Source: Ilumatobacteraceae bacterium
Lineage (GTDB): Bacteria; Actinomycetota; Acidimicrobiia; Acidimicrobiales; Ilumatobacteraceae
Length of the DNA stretch: 64,000 nt
Direction: 5' to 3'
Assembly: GCA_009691255.1 (NCBI GenBank)
Contig: SHUT01000003.1
Span: forward strand, 1-64,000
In this document: piece by piece, positions 1-9,987 of the stretch
How the letters are laid out: each line of letters opens with the position of its first letter
Numbering within the stretch: position 1 is the stretch's first letter
The notes under the pieces: model-generated
Told to the model about the DNA's origin: nothing
Databases searched by the model: none
What the model saw: the letters and a program-made list of their open reading frames with translations, nothing else
Program-made: the position numbers and the translations under genes

Positions 1-2
1 TG

Positions 3-485
3 TATTTTCGCAACAAAATGGGAACCGATTTTTCGTATCACAATGACGAAGAAAAAACCAAGGCTGCACACCTCGAACCCGGAGTCTTTACTACCGGAGA
101 TGTTGGCTATGTCGATGATGATGGGTACCTCTGGTTATCTGATCGCAAGATCGACATGATTATCAGTGGTGGTGTAAATATTTATCCAGCAGAGATAGAA
201 GGTGTTCTTTCGATGCATCCATCGGTGGATGACGTGGCTGTTATCGGGGTTCCTGATGAAGAGTTTGGCGAGAGCGTTAAAGCACTCGTTCAGCTTTTTG
301 AGAATGTACAACCATCAGACGATCTAAAATCTGAAATCTTGACGTATTGCCGCGGACTCTTGGCTGGCTATAAGGTTCCGCGCTCAATTGATTTCATTGC
401 TCTCGTTCCCAGAACCGGAACCGGAAAAATACAGAAGCAACCATTGCGTGCGCCTTTTTGGGAAGGGCATCAACGCCGTATCTGA
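3..485 (+). CDS. Acyl-CoA synthetase (AMP-dependent), C-terminal fragment, truncated by window edge
   Basis: Frame open to the left edge (YFRNKMGTDF...); GVFTTGDVGYVDDDGYLWLSDRKIDMIISGGVNIYPAEIE and PRTGTGKIQKQPLR C-terminal motifs of the AMP-binding family. Confidence 0.93.
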   Translation, partial: YFRNKMGTDFSYHNDEEKTKAAHLEPGVFTTGDVGYVDDDGYLWLSDRKIDMIISGGVNIYPAEIEGVLSMHPSVDDVAVIGVPDEEFGESVKALVQLFENVQPSDDLKSEILTYCRGLLAGYKVPRSIDFIALVPRTGTGKIQKQPLRAPFWEGHQRRI

Positions 486-497
486 AACGGAGACACG

Positions 498-965
498 ATG
501 ATCGACTACAGCAGGTGTTATCACAATGGCGTACGAGTTGCGCATCTTGAAACAGCGATGGACGAGATAGGTGCGGCGTTGGGAGTGACGTGGTGCGAAC
601 CCCAAGTTCGGGAACAAAATGTTTGGTTACCTGGTGCTGGTGAGACAACTATTCCGTTGCGCTTTACTTATTCAGCGCAAGGCCCACAACACATCGAACT
701 ACTTGAAGGAGCTCCTGGATCAATCTGGGATGGTCGAGTGACGCCTGGTCTGCACCACGTTGGAGTGTGGTCAGACGACGTTGCAGGTGACACGACTGAA
801 TTGCTTAAATCCGGCTGGACTTTGGCAATGGCCCAGGCCAGCCCAGAGAAAGGATTTGGAGCATTCACCTATGTTCAACCACCTAGTGGGTTGATTGTGG
901 AGCTGGTGTGGAGCGCAATTCAGCCGATGTTTGAGCGCTGGTTTGCAGGGGGTCCGCTGGCATAG
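498..965 (+). CDS. VOC (glyoxalase/bleomycin-resistance) family protein
   Basis: 155 aa; GLHHVGVWSDDV and a C-terminal GLIVELV strand typical of the VOC fold. Confidence 0.7.
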   Translation: MIDYSRCYHNGVRVAHLETAMDEIGAALGVTWCEPQVREQNVWLPGAGETTIPLRFTYSAQGPQHIELLEGAPGSIWDGRVTPGLHHVGVWSDDVAGDTTELLKSGWTLAMAQASPEKGFGAFTYVQPPSGLIVELVWSAIQPMFERWFAGGPLA

Positions 966-973
966 GGCTGCGC

Positions 974-2242
974 TTATTTGGGCTTGTCGCCCCATTCAAG
1001 ATGTAGTTCGTTCAGTGCGCGCAAGACAAAGCCGGGCATGTGAGTGAAATCATTTGTATCGGGAGCAAGCCTGAGATTTGGAAGTCGATCCAGAAGAGCG
1101 TTTAGAGCAGTTTTTTGCTCAAGACGGCTTAAGCCACTGCCCGGGCAGTGATGTTCTCCAAGTGAGAAAGCCATGTGACGTTTTGTGTTAGCACGAGTGA
1201 GATCGACTTGGTCTGCATTTGGAAAAATTGTGTCGTCGCGATTAGCGGCGGCGTATCGGATATGCACCGTTGCCCCAGCTGGAATATCAACTCCGGCTAT
1301 TTGCGTGTCAGTGACGACAGTGCGATACAAACCTTGAGTTGGAGACTCTAAGCGCATTGATTCTTCGAGAAATTGTTCGACAAGAGAACGGTCGTTGTAG
1401 ACGGCGTCATACAGACCGGGCTGGCGCAAGAGAATCCATAGTGCTGAAGTCATCGCAAACGTTGTTGTTTCGTTGCCGCCGATGTAGAGATGATCAATAA
1501 TGGTGATGATTTCGTGGTTAGTGAGTGGGCGCTCGCCATTGTAAACAGCGGTAGTGAGCGCCGAGATAACGTCATCATCTGGATTAATTCTCTTTTCTTC
1601 GATGGCGTGGTTGATGTAGTGCTGAAACTCGACAACTTGTCTTGCAACCCAGTTGTCTTGTTCGAGGGTCAGTGGACCCGAGAAGGGCAAGACCCATGCA
1701 GTGGACCATGCCTTGAGCTGAGGAATATCGCTAGCCGGAAAACCAAGAATGCGAGTGATGGCACGCACTGGCATTGGAACTGCAAAGGACTGCACAAACT
1801 CTGTTGTGCCGTGAGTGCTGATGCTGGCGCCTGCAAAATTATCAATTAGTTCATGAATCGTGGTTTCGATGAAGGACAACCAATGAAGAGATCCGGTTGT
1901 ATCGAAAAAATGATCCACCATGTCGCGGTATTGGCGATGCTCAGGTGGGTTCAAGGACAGAGGCGCAATGCGCTCCCAGCCAGTATTTTTATAGATGTCT
2001 AGGGACTGGCCAGATCTGGCTACAGCTGTGCCAGTGCGAAAAATTTCTTGATGCCTTAAAACATGAAGAACATCTTGGTAACGGGTGATGACAAACATTT
2101 TTGTTCCGGGCATTTGGTACACGGGCAATTCGTCTCGCAACCTTTGGTAGGTGGGGTACCAGTCTTCTTGTGTTGCTGGTGCATATAAATCAATTATTTG
2201 TTCGTTTGACATCATCCCCCAATCACTGCCCACGATAGTCAA
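974..2242 (-). CDS. Cytochrome P450
   Basis: I-helix GGNETTT, ExxR (EESMRLESP), heme loop FSLGEHHCPGSGLSRLE. Confidence 0.96.
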   Translation of the reverse strand: MTIVGSDWGMMSNEQIIDLYAPATQEDWYPTYQRLRDELPVYQMPGTKMFVITRYQDVLHVLRHQEIFRTGTAVARSGQSLDIYKNTGWERIAPLSLNPPEHRQYRDMVDHFFDTTGSLHWLSFIETTIHELIDNFAGASISTHGTTEFVQSFAVPMPVRAITRILGFPASDIPQLKAWSTAWVLPFSGPLTLEQDNWVARQVVEFQHYINHAIEEKRINPDDDVISALTTAVYNGERPLTNHEIITIIDHLYIGGNETTTFAMTSALWILLRQPGLYDAVYNDRSLVEQFLEESMRLESPTQGLYRTVVTDTQIAGVDIPAGATVHIRYAAANRDDTIFPNADQVDLTRANTKRHMAFSLGEHHCPGSGLSRLEQKTALNALLDRLPNLRLAPDTNDFTHMPGFVLRALNELHLEWGDKPK

Positions 2243-2286
2243 TCTTGGGCTATCTCGTTACAGGTGGAGTTGGTTACTGTGGGCTG

Positions 2287-3246
2287 ATGACAACACAGAG
2301 CGGGTTTAGTGCAACATCAACAACGCAAGACGTCTTGGCCGGCATGGATCTCGCTGGCAAACGCTATTTAGTTACTGGTTCATCAGGTGGCCTCGGGCTC
2401 GAAACGACGCGTGCGCTCGCTGCACATGGTGCAACAGTTGTGATGGCAGCGCGAGATGAGGCCAAGAATGCAGCAGCAGCAGAATCAATTCGTCAAGAGC
2501 ATCCAGGCGCCGAACTTGAATTTATGACGGTTGATCTTGGGTCACTGGCATCAGTGCGCACTGCGGCGGCAACTTTTATGGCAGACCCACGACCGTTGCA
2601 TGCCTTGATTGCCAATGCGGGCGTGATGGCAACTCCGTACGGCACAACTGTTGATGGTTTTGAAACACAGTTTGGAGTCGATCATTTGGGGCACTTCTTG
2701 CTTGTACGTGAAATCTTGCCCAAGCTTGTGCAATCTGCTCCAGCACGGGTGGTTCTGTTGACCTCGGCTGGACATCGATTGGGAGATATTGATCTTGATG
2801 ATGTCAACTTTGAGAGTCGTCCATACGACCCACTGCTTTCATATGGTGCTGCTAAATCGGCAAACATCTTGCATGCAGTAGAGATAGACCGGCGCTACCG
2901 CGACAAAGGAGTACGTGCATTTGCCGTCCATCCTGGAGGCATTCACACCGAATTGGGTAGATATATGACAATGGAAGTGATCACCTCATTGATGGACCGC
3001 ATCGGTGAGCAAGGATCTTCATTTTCTTGGAAAACGATCCCCCAAGGCGCAGCAACAACGGCCTGGGCTACAACATCAGAGTTGCTCAATAACATGGGCG
3101 GTGCCTATTGCGAAGACTGCAATGTTTCGCCAGTGCTGGCAGAGGACGACGAAGGAATCAATGGCGTCGGGGTTGCTGCTCGTGCAGTAGATGCCACAAA
3201 GGCCGCGGCGTTGTGGCATCTCAGTGAGCGATTAGTCGCCCTATAG
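2287..3246 (+). CDS. SDR family NAD(P)-dependent oxidoreductase (retinol dehydrogenase-like)
   Basis: TGSSGGLGLETTRALA nucleotide-binding motif, NAGV, YGAAKSAN; ATG at 2287 preferred over TTG at 2245. Confidence 0.9.
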   Translation: MTTQSGFSATSTTQDVLAGMDLAGKRYLVTGSSGGLGLETTRALAAHGATVVMAARDEAKNAAAAESIRQEHPGAELEFMTVDLGSLASVRTAAATFMADPRPLHALIANAGVMATPYGTTVDGFETQFGVDHLGHFLLVREILPKLVQSAPARVVLLTSAGHRLGDIDLDDVNFESRPYDPLLSYGAAKSANILHAVEIDRRYRDKGVRAFAVHPGGIHTELGRYMTMEVITSLMDRIGEQGSSFSWKTIPQGAATTAWATTSELLNNMGGAYCEDCNVSPVLAEDDEGINGVGVAARAVDATKAAALWHLSERLVAL

Positions 3247-3290
3247 TCAGAAGTTTTTTGGCATGCGGTGGGCTTGCTACGGTGCTTGGT

Positions 3291-3698
3291 ATGGCAACAA
3301 TATTGGTTCACATTGTTATTCGCGACGGCCATGAGGCCGAGTTTGAAGCAATTGCAAGAGATCTACATCGAGCGAGTCATGCGGGTGAAAAAGGTTTGTT
3401 GCGCTATGAGTACTGGCGAGGGAGCGAACCCCGCTCGTATTACACGCTGTTGTCGTTTGTTGATTTTGCGACGTTTATTGCTCATCAAACAAGCGAGCAT
3501 CATGAAACTGCCTCTCCGCAACTTGGTCCGATGGTGGAGTCTTTGCGCCTGGAATGGGTAGACCCAGTGGATGGGGCATCGGATTTGCCAGCCACGAACG
3601 CCCAAGACTTGTCTGCTGCGTCAGATGAATTGACGCGGGTCTATGCTGGTCGTTTCGCGGCAAGTGTCGCACCGTGGTGGGGGCCACTACGGCACTAA
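3291..3698 (+). CDS. Antibiotic biosynthesis monooxygenase (ABM)-like protein
   Basis: MATILVHIVIRDGHEAEFEAIARDLHRASHAGEKGLLRYEYWR; ABM ferredoxin-like pattern. Confidence 0.7.
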   Translation: MATILVHIVIRDGHEAEFEAIARDLHRASHAGEKGLLRYEYWRGSEPRSYYTLLSFVDFATFIAHQTSEHHETASPQLGPMVESLRLEWVDPVDGASDLPATNAQDLSAASDELTRVYAGRFAASVAPWWGPLRH

Positions 3699-3715
3699 TA
3701 AATGGGGAGAGCACA

Positions 3716-5077
3716 ATGACCGACATTCTTGATAAGCCTGGTGATCAAGAGAAGCCTTGGTTTTTGAGCGGCAACTACGGCCCAGTTTTTAATGAAGCGA
3801 CTGCTCATAATTTGCCAGTCACTGGGGCAATTCCGCCAGCACTGTCGGGGTTGTATGTGCGTAATGGTTCAAACCCTCATGATGGCACCGCCGGCCATTG
3901 GTTTTTTGGTGACGGAATGGTGCACGGTGTTCGCATTGAAGGCGGACAAGCGAAGTGGTATCGCAATCGTTATGTTCGTACAACAAAGTTGGCACAAAAT
4001 CTTGACGCGATGGATCCCGTTGCAATGTTTGACCCAACGGCAAGTGCCGCCAATACACATGTGATCGGACATGCTGGTCGTATTTGGGCGCTTGAAGAAG
4101 GTCATCTTCCGTATGAGTTGAGCCAAGAACTCGAAACACTTGGATGCGATAATTTTGGCGGCAAGCTCAATACCGCATTCACTGCACACCCAAAGTTATG
4201 TCCAGAGACAAAAGAATTGCACTTCTTTGGATACGGGGCAGTTGCACCATTTTTGACCTATCACGTGCTTGATGCGAAAGGCCAACTTGTGCACTCGGCG
4301 CCGATTACAACACCCAAAGGAACCATGATGCATGACTTCATGATCACGCGCGATCATGCAATCTTTATGGATCTTCCTGTGGTCTTTGATCTTGACAATG
4401 CAGCTAAAGGCTTGTCTCCCATTGGATGGGACGACAACTACGGGGCACGCATCGGCATCGTGCCGCGCATGGGAACAAATGCCGACATTCGTTGGTTCGA
4501 TGTCAACCCGTGCTATGTGTTTCATCCACTTAATGCCTATGTCAGCGGTGACGAAGTCATCTGCGACGTTGGTCGTCACGAATCAATGTGGCGTGGTTCG
4601 ATGGAAAATGGAACACCATCATTCATGCACCGCTGGAGATTCAACATGGTCACTGGTGCTGTACATGAAGAACAAATGGACGATGTTGCCCACGCGTTCC
4701 CGCGTGTTGATGACCGCGTTGTCGGCTTAAAGCATCGCTTTGGCTATGTTGCGTCACCTCGTGACGGAACCAAGGGAGACTTTAGTGACCCGAGCACAAT
4801 TGTTAAATACGATATGTCCAACGGTTCAAAGACAAGCCATGATTTAGGACCTGCTGCGTTTCCGGGTGAGTTTGTCTTTGTGCAAGACACCGCCACCGGA
4901 GCAGAAGACGACGGATGGGTGATGGGATTTGTGTATGACAGGATGACTGATTCGAGCGATCTTGTGATTCTTGACGCTAAAGATATGTCTAAGCCTCCAG
5001 TTGCACGTGTGCATTTGCCACAGCGAGTTCCGTTTGGTTTTCACGGTAGTTGGATCGATGATTCAACGATGCCCTAA
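3716..5077 (+). CDS. Carotenoid oxygenase / lignostilbene dioxygenase (RPE65) family
   Basis: LYVRNGSNPHDGTAGHWFFGDGMVHGV, TAHPKLCPETKELHFFGY, MMHDFMITRDHAIF, terminal GFHGSW; expected His ligand positions present. Confidence 0.93.
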   Translation: MTDILDKPGDQEKPWFLSGNYGPVFNEATAHNLPVTGAIPPALSGLYVRNGSNPHDGTAGHWFFGDGMVHGVRIEGGQAKWYRNRYVRTTKLAQNLDAMDPVAMFDPTASAANTHVIGHAGRIWALEEGHLPYELSQELETLGCDNFGGKLNTAFTAHPKLCPETKELHFFGYGAVAPFLTYHVLDAKGQLVHSAPITTPKGTMMHDFMITRDHAIFMDLPVVFDLDNAAKGLSPIGWDDNYGARIGIVPRMGTNADIRWFDVNPCYVFHPLNAYVSGDEVICDVGRHESMWRGSMENGTPSFMHRWRFNMVTGAVHEEQMDDVAHAFPRVDDRVVGLKHRFGYVASPRDGTKGDFSDPSTIVKYDMSNGSKTSHDLGPAAFPGEFVFVQDTATGAEDDGWVMGFVYDRMTDSSDLVILDAKDMSKPPVARVHLPQRVPFGFHGSWIDDSTMP

Positions 5078-5094
5078 GAGAGCAGGTTGTCGCG

Positions 5095-5544
5095 ATGGCA
5101 TCTGATGCACTGCAATTATTGACTGACCGGACAGAGATTGTTGAGTTGACGGCAATGTATTGCTGGGCTCTTGATACTTGCTCTTATGATGCACTTGACA
5201 ACGTTTTTGTGGCTGATGCCACTGCTGATTTGTTTGAAGATCTCGTCGGAAGAGATGCCATCAAAGCGCGCATTAAACGGGCCCTTGAGCCACTTGACGG
5301 CACTCAACACATGGTTTCTAATCATGTTGTCAGCATTACTGGTGACACTGCGACATGTCGGTGTTATTTGCAGTCGCAGCATATTCGCAAGCAAGACAGC
5401 GGTGGCTCAAACTTCATGGTTGCTGGTCGATACGAAGACACATTAAAACGCACGTCTGATGGCTGGAGAATCACACATCGCGTTCTTACCACTATGTGGA
5501 CAGACGGAAACCCTGCCGTTGCTGGCGGTGGTCCACGTGCGTAA
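5095..5544 (+). CDS. SnoaL-like / NTF2-fold protein
   Basis: LLTDRTEIVELTAMYCWALDT...YDALDNVFVADAT...RYEDTLKRTSDGWRITHRVL. Confidence 0.85.
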   Translation: MASDALQLLTDRTEIVELTAMYCWALDTCSYDALDNVFVADATADLFEDLVGRDAIKARIKRALEPLDGTQHMVSNHVVSITGDTATCRCYLQSQHIRKQDSGGSNFMVAGRYEDTLKRTSDGWRITHRVLTTMWTDGNPAVAGGGPRA

Positions 5545-5580
5545 TCACAATCATCAATTCAAAACAGCAAGGACACCCTC

Positions 5581-6075
5581 ATGACAAACGAACTTGATCC
5601 GATCAACATCAATGACTACGTATCAATTCAAAGACTCATTAATCGGTACGCAGATGCGGTGATTCATCGCACTGGTTCACAATGGGCAAGTTGCTGGGCT
5701 GACGATGCAGTCTGGGATCTTGGTGGCGGACGCTTAGTTGAGGGCAAAGATGCAATCGTGAAGTTGTGGTATGCCGCAATGGGCGGAATCTCGTCCGTAG
5801 TACAGAATGTGCACAACGGAGAAGTTTGGCAAGTCGCTGATAGTTCAGCAGAGGCCACAGGACGTTGGACAATCAGTGAGCGTTTTAAGCGTGCCGATGG
5901 GGCAACCGGAATCTTGCTGGCACATTATGACGATGCGTACCGCAAGATAAATGGAGAATGGTTGTTCACTCGGCGCTTTTTGCAACCCCACTACCACGGC
6001 CCAGCCGATCTTTCTGGGGAATTTCTCAATAGCAAAGAAATGTTGGCCAAGCGAGGTGTCCCCGCTGATGTCTAA
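5581..6075 (+). CDS. SnoaL-like / NTF2-fold protein
   Basis: IQRLINRYADAVIHRTGSQWASCWADDAVWDLGG...YDDAYRKINGEWLFTRRFL. Confidence 0.87.
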   Translation: MTNELDPININDYVSIQRLINRYADAVIHRTGSQWASCWADDAVWDLGGGRLVEGKDAIVKLWYAAMGGISSVVQNVHNGEVWQVADSSAEATGRWTISERFKRADGATGILLAHYDDAYRKINGEWLFTRRFLQPHYHGPADLSGEFLNSKEMLAKRGVPADV

Positions 6076-6103
6076 CGGGTATGAAATCTTCTAGCGTTGA
6101 CAC

Positions 6104-7642
6104 ATGCCTTCTTTTGTAACTGAACTTGCGCGAGCACGTCCACAAGAAATTGCTGTTCGCGATTCAGATCACACATTTACATGGCAGCAGGTTGGAGACA
6201 TTCTTAATCGCACTGCCAACAATGTCTTGGCAGTAGATCTAGGGCTCCGTCGTCGCGTTGCAGTTTTTGCAGAGAACGCTGCCGAGACAGCGTTTGCGCA
6301 TCTTGGATGTTTGTTCGGTAGCGCGTCTACGGTGCCAGTTAATTTTCATCTCAACGCCGAGGAGGTCGCCTATATATTGGTCGACTCAGATTCGCGCATA
6401 CTTTTTGTCGGACCAGAAACATTTGAGCGAGGCATCGCCGCTGCAGAGTTGGCTCGTGCGCAAGGAGTACAGCTCAGCGTTGTTGGATGGGGAGTCAGCC
6501 ATGCACAGGTGACTAATTGGGATGACTGGCTGAGTGCTGGTGATGCCACTGATCCGCCCCTTGATGTGCAACCACGCGCCAACCTCTTGTATACGTCTGG
6601 CACAACAGGTCAACCCAAGGGAACCGAATTGCCGCCAACCATGTTTGCTGGCGGTAGCACGATGGCAGAGCACATTGAAGGCATGAAGAAGAATCGCTTT
6701 GCTGACTTTGGAACACATCTCGTGGTTGGTCCGATGTATCACACTGGTCCACTTAACGGAATGCGTTTGTTGGTATGTGGTATTGCGATGGTGATCCTGA
6801 ACAAGTTTGACGCGCAAGGCACTTTAGAAGCAATCGACCTATATAAAACAGAGTCCTCCGTGATGGTTCCGACTCACTTTGTGCGACTGCTGGCATTACC
6901 TGCGGATGTGCGTAACAAATATGATCTGTCGTCTATGAAGTTGGTGGCGCACACTGGCGCAACGTGTCCTGTCGATGTCAAGCGCTCGATGATTGAGTGG
7001 TGGGGTCCTGTGTTTACTGACGCCTATGGTGCAACTGAGGTCGGAACAACATGTTCTATTTCAAGCCAGGAGTGGTTAGAGCATCCTGGTTCGGTTGGGC
7101 GCACGGTTCCGCCGTTCTCGGCACTTGTGTTAGACGACAACGACAACGAGTTGCCTGCCAATACAGAAGGTCGACTGTTTTTTAAAGATGCGACTGGGCG
7201 GGGAGTGATTTATCCTAATGATGCTCAAAAAACAAAAGCGGCAAATATTACCCCTGGTGTATTTACGCTCGGAGAAATTGGCTACATCGATCAAGATGGG
7301 TATGTATTTATTACTGATCGTTTCAGCGACATGGTGGTGTCTGGTGGTGTAAATATTTATCCCGCAGAAGCTGAACAAGTGTTGGTTCAACACCCTGGCA
7401 TTCTTGATGTGGCATGTATCGGAATCCCTTCTGCTGATATGGGTGAAGAACTCAAAGCAATTGTGATTCCCCGCGATGTATCGAACCCACCTGCTGCCAC
7501 AGAAGTATTGGCTTTTTGCCAAGAACGGCTAAGCAAATACAAGTGCCCACGAACAGTTGAGTTCGTTAGTGATTTGGGTCGCAACACGATGGGCAAAATA
7601 AATAAACGAAAATTGCGCGCGCCGTATTGGGAGAAAACCTAA
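6104..7642 (+). CDS. Acyl-CoA synthetase (AMP-dependent)
   Basis: LLYTSGTTGQPKGTE, DAYGATEVG, TDRFSDMVVSGGVNIYPAEAEQVL, GKINKRKLR. Confidence 0.95.
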   Translation: MPSFVTELARARPQEIAVRDSDHTFTWQQVGDILNRTANNVLAVDLGLRRRVAVFAENAAETAFAHLGCLFGSASTVPVNFHLNAEEVAYILVDSDSRILFVGPETFERGIAAAELARAQGVQLSVVGWGVSHAQVTNWDDWLSAGDATDPPLDVQPRANLLYTSGTTGQPKGTELPPTMFAGGSTMAEHIEGMKKNRFADFGTHLVVGPMYHTGPLNGMRLLVCGIAMVILNKFDAQGTLEAIDLYKTESSVMVPTHFVRLLALPADVRNKYDLSSMKLVAHTGATCPVDVKRSMIEWWGPVFTDAYGATEVGTTCSISSQEWLEHPGSVGRTVPPFSALVLDDNDNELPANTEGRLFFKDATGRGVIYPNDAQKTKAANITPGVFTLGEIGYIDQDGYVFITDRFSDMVVSGGVNIYPAEAEQVLVQHPGILDVACIGIPSADMGEELKAIVIPRDVSNPPAATEVLAFCQERLSKYKCPRTVEFVSDLGRNTMGKINKRKLRAPYWEKT

Positions 7643-7663
7643 TTTGTTACATGAAAGGTAAAT

Positions 7664-8485
7664 ATGTCTGAATCAGTGCTACTCATTGATAATCCCGCAC
7701 CAATGGTGCGACGTTTCACGCTTAATAGACCAGAGAAACGTAACGCCCTCAACGACGACATTCGAGGTGCATTGTTTGATGCATTGCGCCAAGGGGACCG
7801 TGATCGCTCTATTTCGGTGATGATTATTCGCGGCGCCGGATCGTGTTTTTGCGCGGGATATGACTTAGGTTCGCCAAACAGCGATGTCGAACGAGCAATT
7901 TCGCGTGCCGACGGTTGGTGGTCGCGACATGTGGTGAATAACTGGTTCGAGATGTGGGATATGTCAACACCCATCATCGGTCAGGTGCACGGATATTGCT
8001 TGGCTGGCGGAACAGAGTTGGCAACTGCGTGTGATCTTGTGTACGTCGCAGAAGATGCAAAAATCGGGTACCCACCTGTTCGACTGATGTCGCCTCCTGA
8101 CATGCAGTGGCAAACATGGATGATGGGTTTGCGGCGTGGCATGGAGGCGTTGCTCACCGGAGACTCGATGTCTGGCACCGAAGCCGTGGCAGCAGGTTTT
8201 GCTAATCGCGCCTATCCAGAAGCAGACCTTGATGCAGCGGTGCTCGCAATGGCTGAGCGTGTAGCCAAGATTCCGCTTGATCTGTTAGCACTCAATAAGC
8301 GCGCGGCTCACCGAGCCATGGAAGTTATGGGAATTAGAGCAGGAATACGAGCCACAGCAGAGATCCAGGCACTCGGGTTTCATCAACGCTCATCAATAGA
8401 CTATATGGGTTCGTTTGCGACCAAAGGAGTTACTGCGGCGCTCAGCGAGCGAGATGCGAAATTTTCAGACTATCGAGAGGCGTAA
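7664..8485 (+). CDS. Enoyl-CoA hydratase/isomerase family
   Basis: LNRPEKRNALND, GAGSCFCAGYDLG, GYCLAGGTELATACDLVYVAEDAKIGYP. Confidence 0.92.
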   Translation: MSESVLLIDNPAPMVRRFTLNRPEKRNALNDDIRGALFDALRQGDRDRSISVMIIRGAGSCFCAGYDLGSPNSDVERAISRADGWWSRHVVNNWFEMWDMSTPIIGQVHGYCLAGGTELATACDLVYVAEDAKIGYPPVRLMSPPDMQWQTWMMGLRRGMEALLTGDSMSGTEAVAAGFANRAYPEADLDAAVLAMAERVAKIPLDLLALNKRAAHRAMEVMGIRAGIRATAEIQALGFHQRSSIDYMGSFATKGVTAALSERDAKFSDYREA

Positions 8486-8505
8486 GATAGCCATGGGGGT
8501 ATGAC

Positions 8506-9264
8506 ATGGATCTTTTAACCACGAACGGAATGTCTGTCACATTTGGGGGACTACGAGCGGTCAACAATGTTGATATCACGGTAGAAGAGGGAAAACTTGT
8601 CGGACTGATTGGCCCCAATGGTGCTGGCAAGACAACCTTCATTGACGGCATCACCGGATTTGTTCAGACGACTGGGCGTATCCAGTTCAAAGGCAAAGAA
8701 ATTGATGCGATGCCGGTACATGCCAGGAGTCGTTTAGGAATGGCGCGCACATGGCAGTCTCTCGAGCTATTTGATGACCTAACAATCGAAGAAAATCTGC
8801 AAGTAGCGGCAGAGCGACAGACGGTCAAGAGTTTTTTGACAGACATCATTCGTCCGACTCGTCAGCGTGAGAGAAGCGGAGTTGATTTTGCGATTGAAGT
8901 ATTGGGAATCCAAGATCTCGTAAAAAAACTTCCTAACGAAATCAGCCAGGGACAACGAAAACTAGTGTCGGCGGCGCGTGCATTGGCATCTCGACCTGAG
9001 TTGATCTGTATGGACGAACCTGCTGCAGGTCTTGACACGAGCGAATCCCGCGAACTCGGACTAAGTCTGAGGCGCATTATTGATGCTGGGATGACAATAT
9101 TTTTAGTAGACCACGACATGGGTCTAGTGCTAGATGTATGTGACTACATTTACGTCATTGAGTTTGGTCAAAAAATCGCCGAAGGAACACCGGCACAAAT
9201 AAAAACAGATTCGCGAGTGATTGAGGCATACCTCGGAAGCAGCGCAACAGAAGGAACACACTGA
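8506..9264 (+). CDS. Branched-chain amino-acid-type ABC transporter ATPase (LivG-like)
   Basis: Walker A GPNGAGKTTF, ISQGQRKLVSAARALASRPELICMDEPAAGLD. Confidence 0.92.
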   Translation: MDLLTTNGMSVTFGGLRAVNNVDITVEEGKLVGLIGPNGAGKTTFIDGITGFVQTTGRIQFKGKEIDAMPVHARSRLGMARTWQSLELFDDLTIEENLQVAAERQTVKSFLTDIIRPTRQRERSGVDFAIEVLGIQDLVKKLPNEISQGQRKLVSAARALASRPELICMDEPAAGLDTSESRELGLSLRRIIDAGMTIFLVDHDMGLVLDVCDYIYVIEFGQKIAEGTPAQIKTDSRVIEAYLGSSATEGTH

Positions 9265-9977
9265 TGACGGCATTGCTGGAAATCACTGATCTCAATACTG
9301 GATACAACGGCGTGTCTGTTGTGCGCGGTCTTAACTTGCATGTCAACGAAGGAGAAGTCGTGGCATTGCTGGGGCCAAATGGCGCAGGCAAAACCACAAC
9401 ACTGCTCACGATATCTGGTCTTGTTCCGATCATTTCGGGTGAGGTCAAAGTGTTTGGCAAGAGCGTAAAAGGTCGGCGACCACACCTGATTGCGCGTGAA
9501 GGACTCGCGCATGTGCCAGAGGGCCGGGCACTTTTTTACCAACTAACCGTAGGTGAGAACTTGCGATTGGGTGGGGCTAGGAGTGGAGCAGACGTCAAGC
9601 AAGCATTGGCCTATTTTCCAGTGCTGGCTGAAATCACGGATAGACGGGCAGGTCTTCTATCTGGCGGAGAACAACAGATGCTTGCAATGGCGCGCGCACT
9701 CACCGTCAAGCCAAAGTTGTTGATGGTGGATGAAATGAGCCTTGGCTTGGCTCCCATCATTGTTGAGCGACTCTTGCCCATCTTGCGCAAAATTGCCAAG
9801 GAGACCGGAGCAGGTGTTTTGATTGTCGAACAACACGTCAACATGGCGCTTCAGGTTGCTGACCGCGCCTATATCTTGAGTCATGGAGAACTCGTCACTG
9901 AAGGTGATGCCAAAGAGCTAGCACAGAATCGTTCGCTACTCGAGGCAAGTTATTTGGGCGAGACTGCCGCGCACTAA
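9264..9977 (+). CDS. Branched-chain amino-acid-type ABC transporter ATPase (LivF-like)
   Basis: GPNGAGKTTTLLTISGL, VPEGRALF, LSGGEQQMLAMARAL, VDEMSLGLAP; start overlaps LivG stop. Confidence 0.93.
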   Translation: MTALLEITDLNTGYNGVSVVRGLNLHVNEGEVVALLGPNGAGKTTTLLTISGLVPIISGEVKVFGKSVKGRRPHLIAREGLAHVPEGRALFYQLTVGENLRLGGARSGADVKQALAYFPVLAEITDRRAGLLSGGEQQMLAMARALTVKPKLLMVDEMSLGLAPIIVERLLPILRKIAKETGAGVLIVEQHVNMALQVADRAYILSHGELVTEGDAKELAQNRSLLEASYLGETAAH

Positions 9978-9987
9978 ATAAGTTTGA

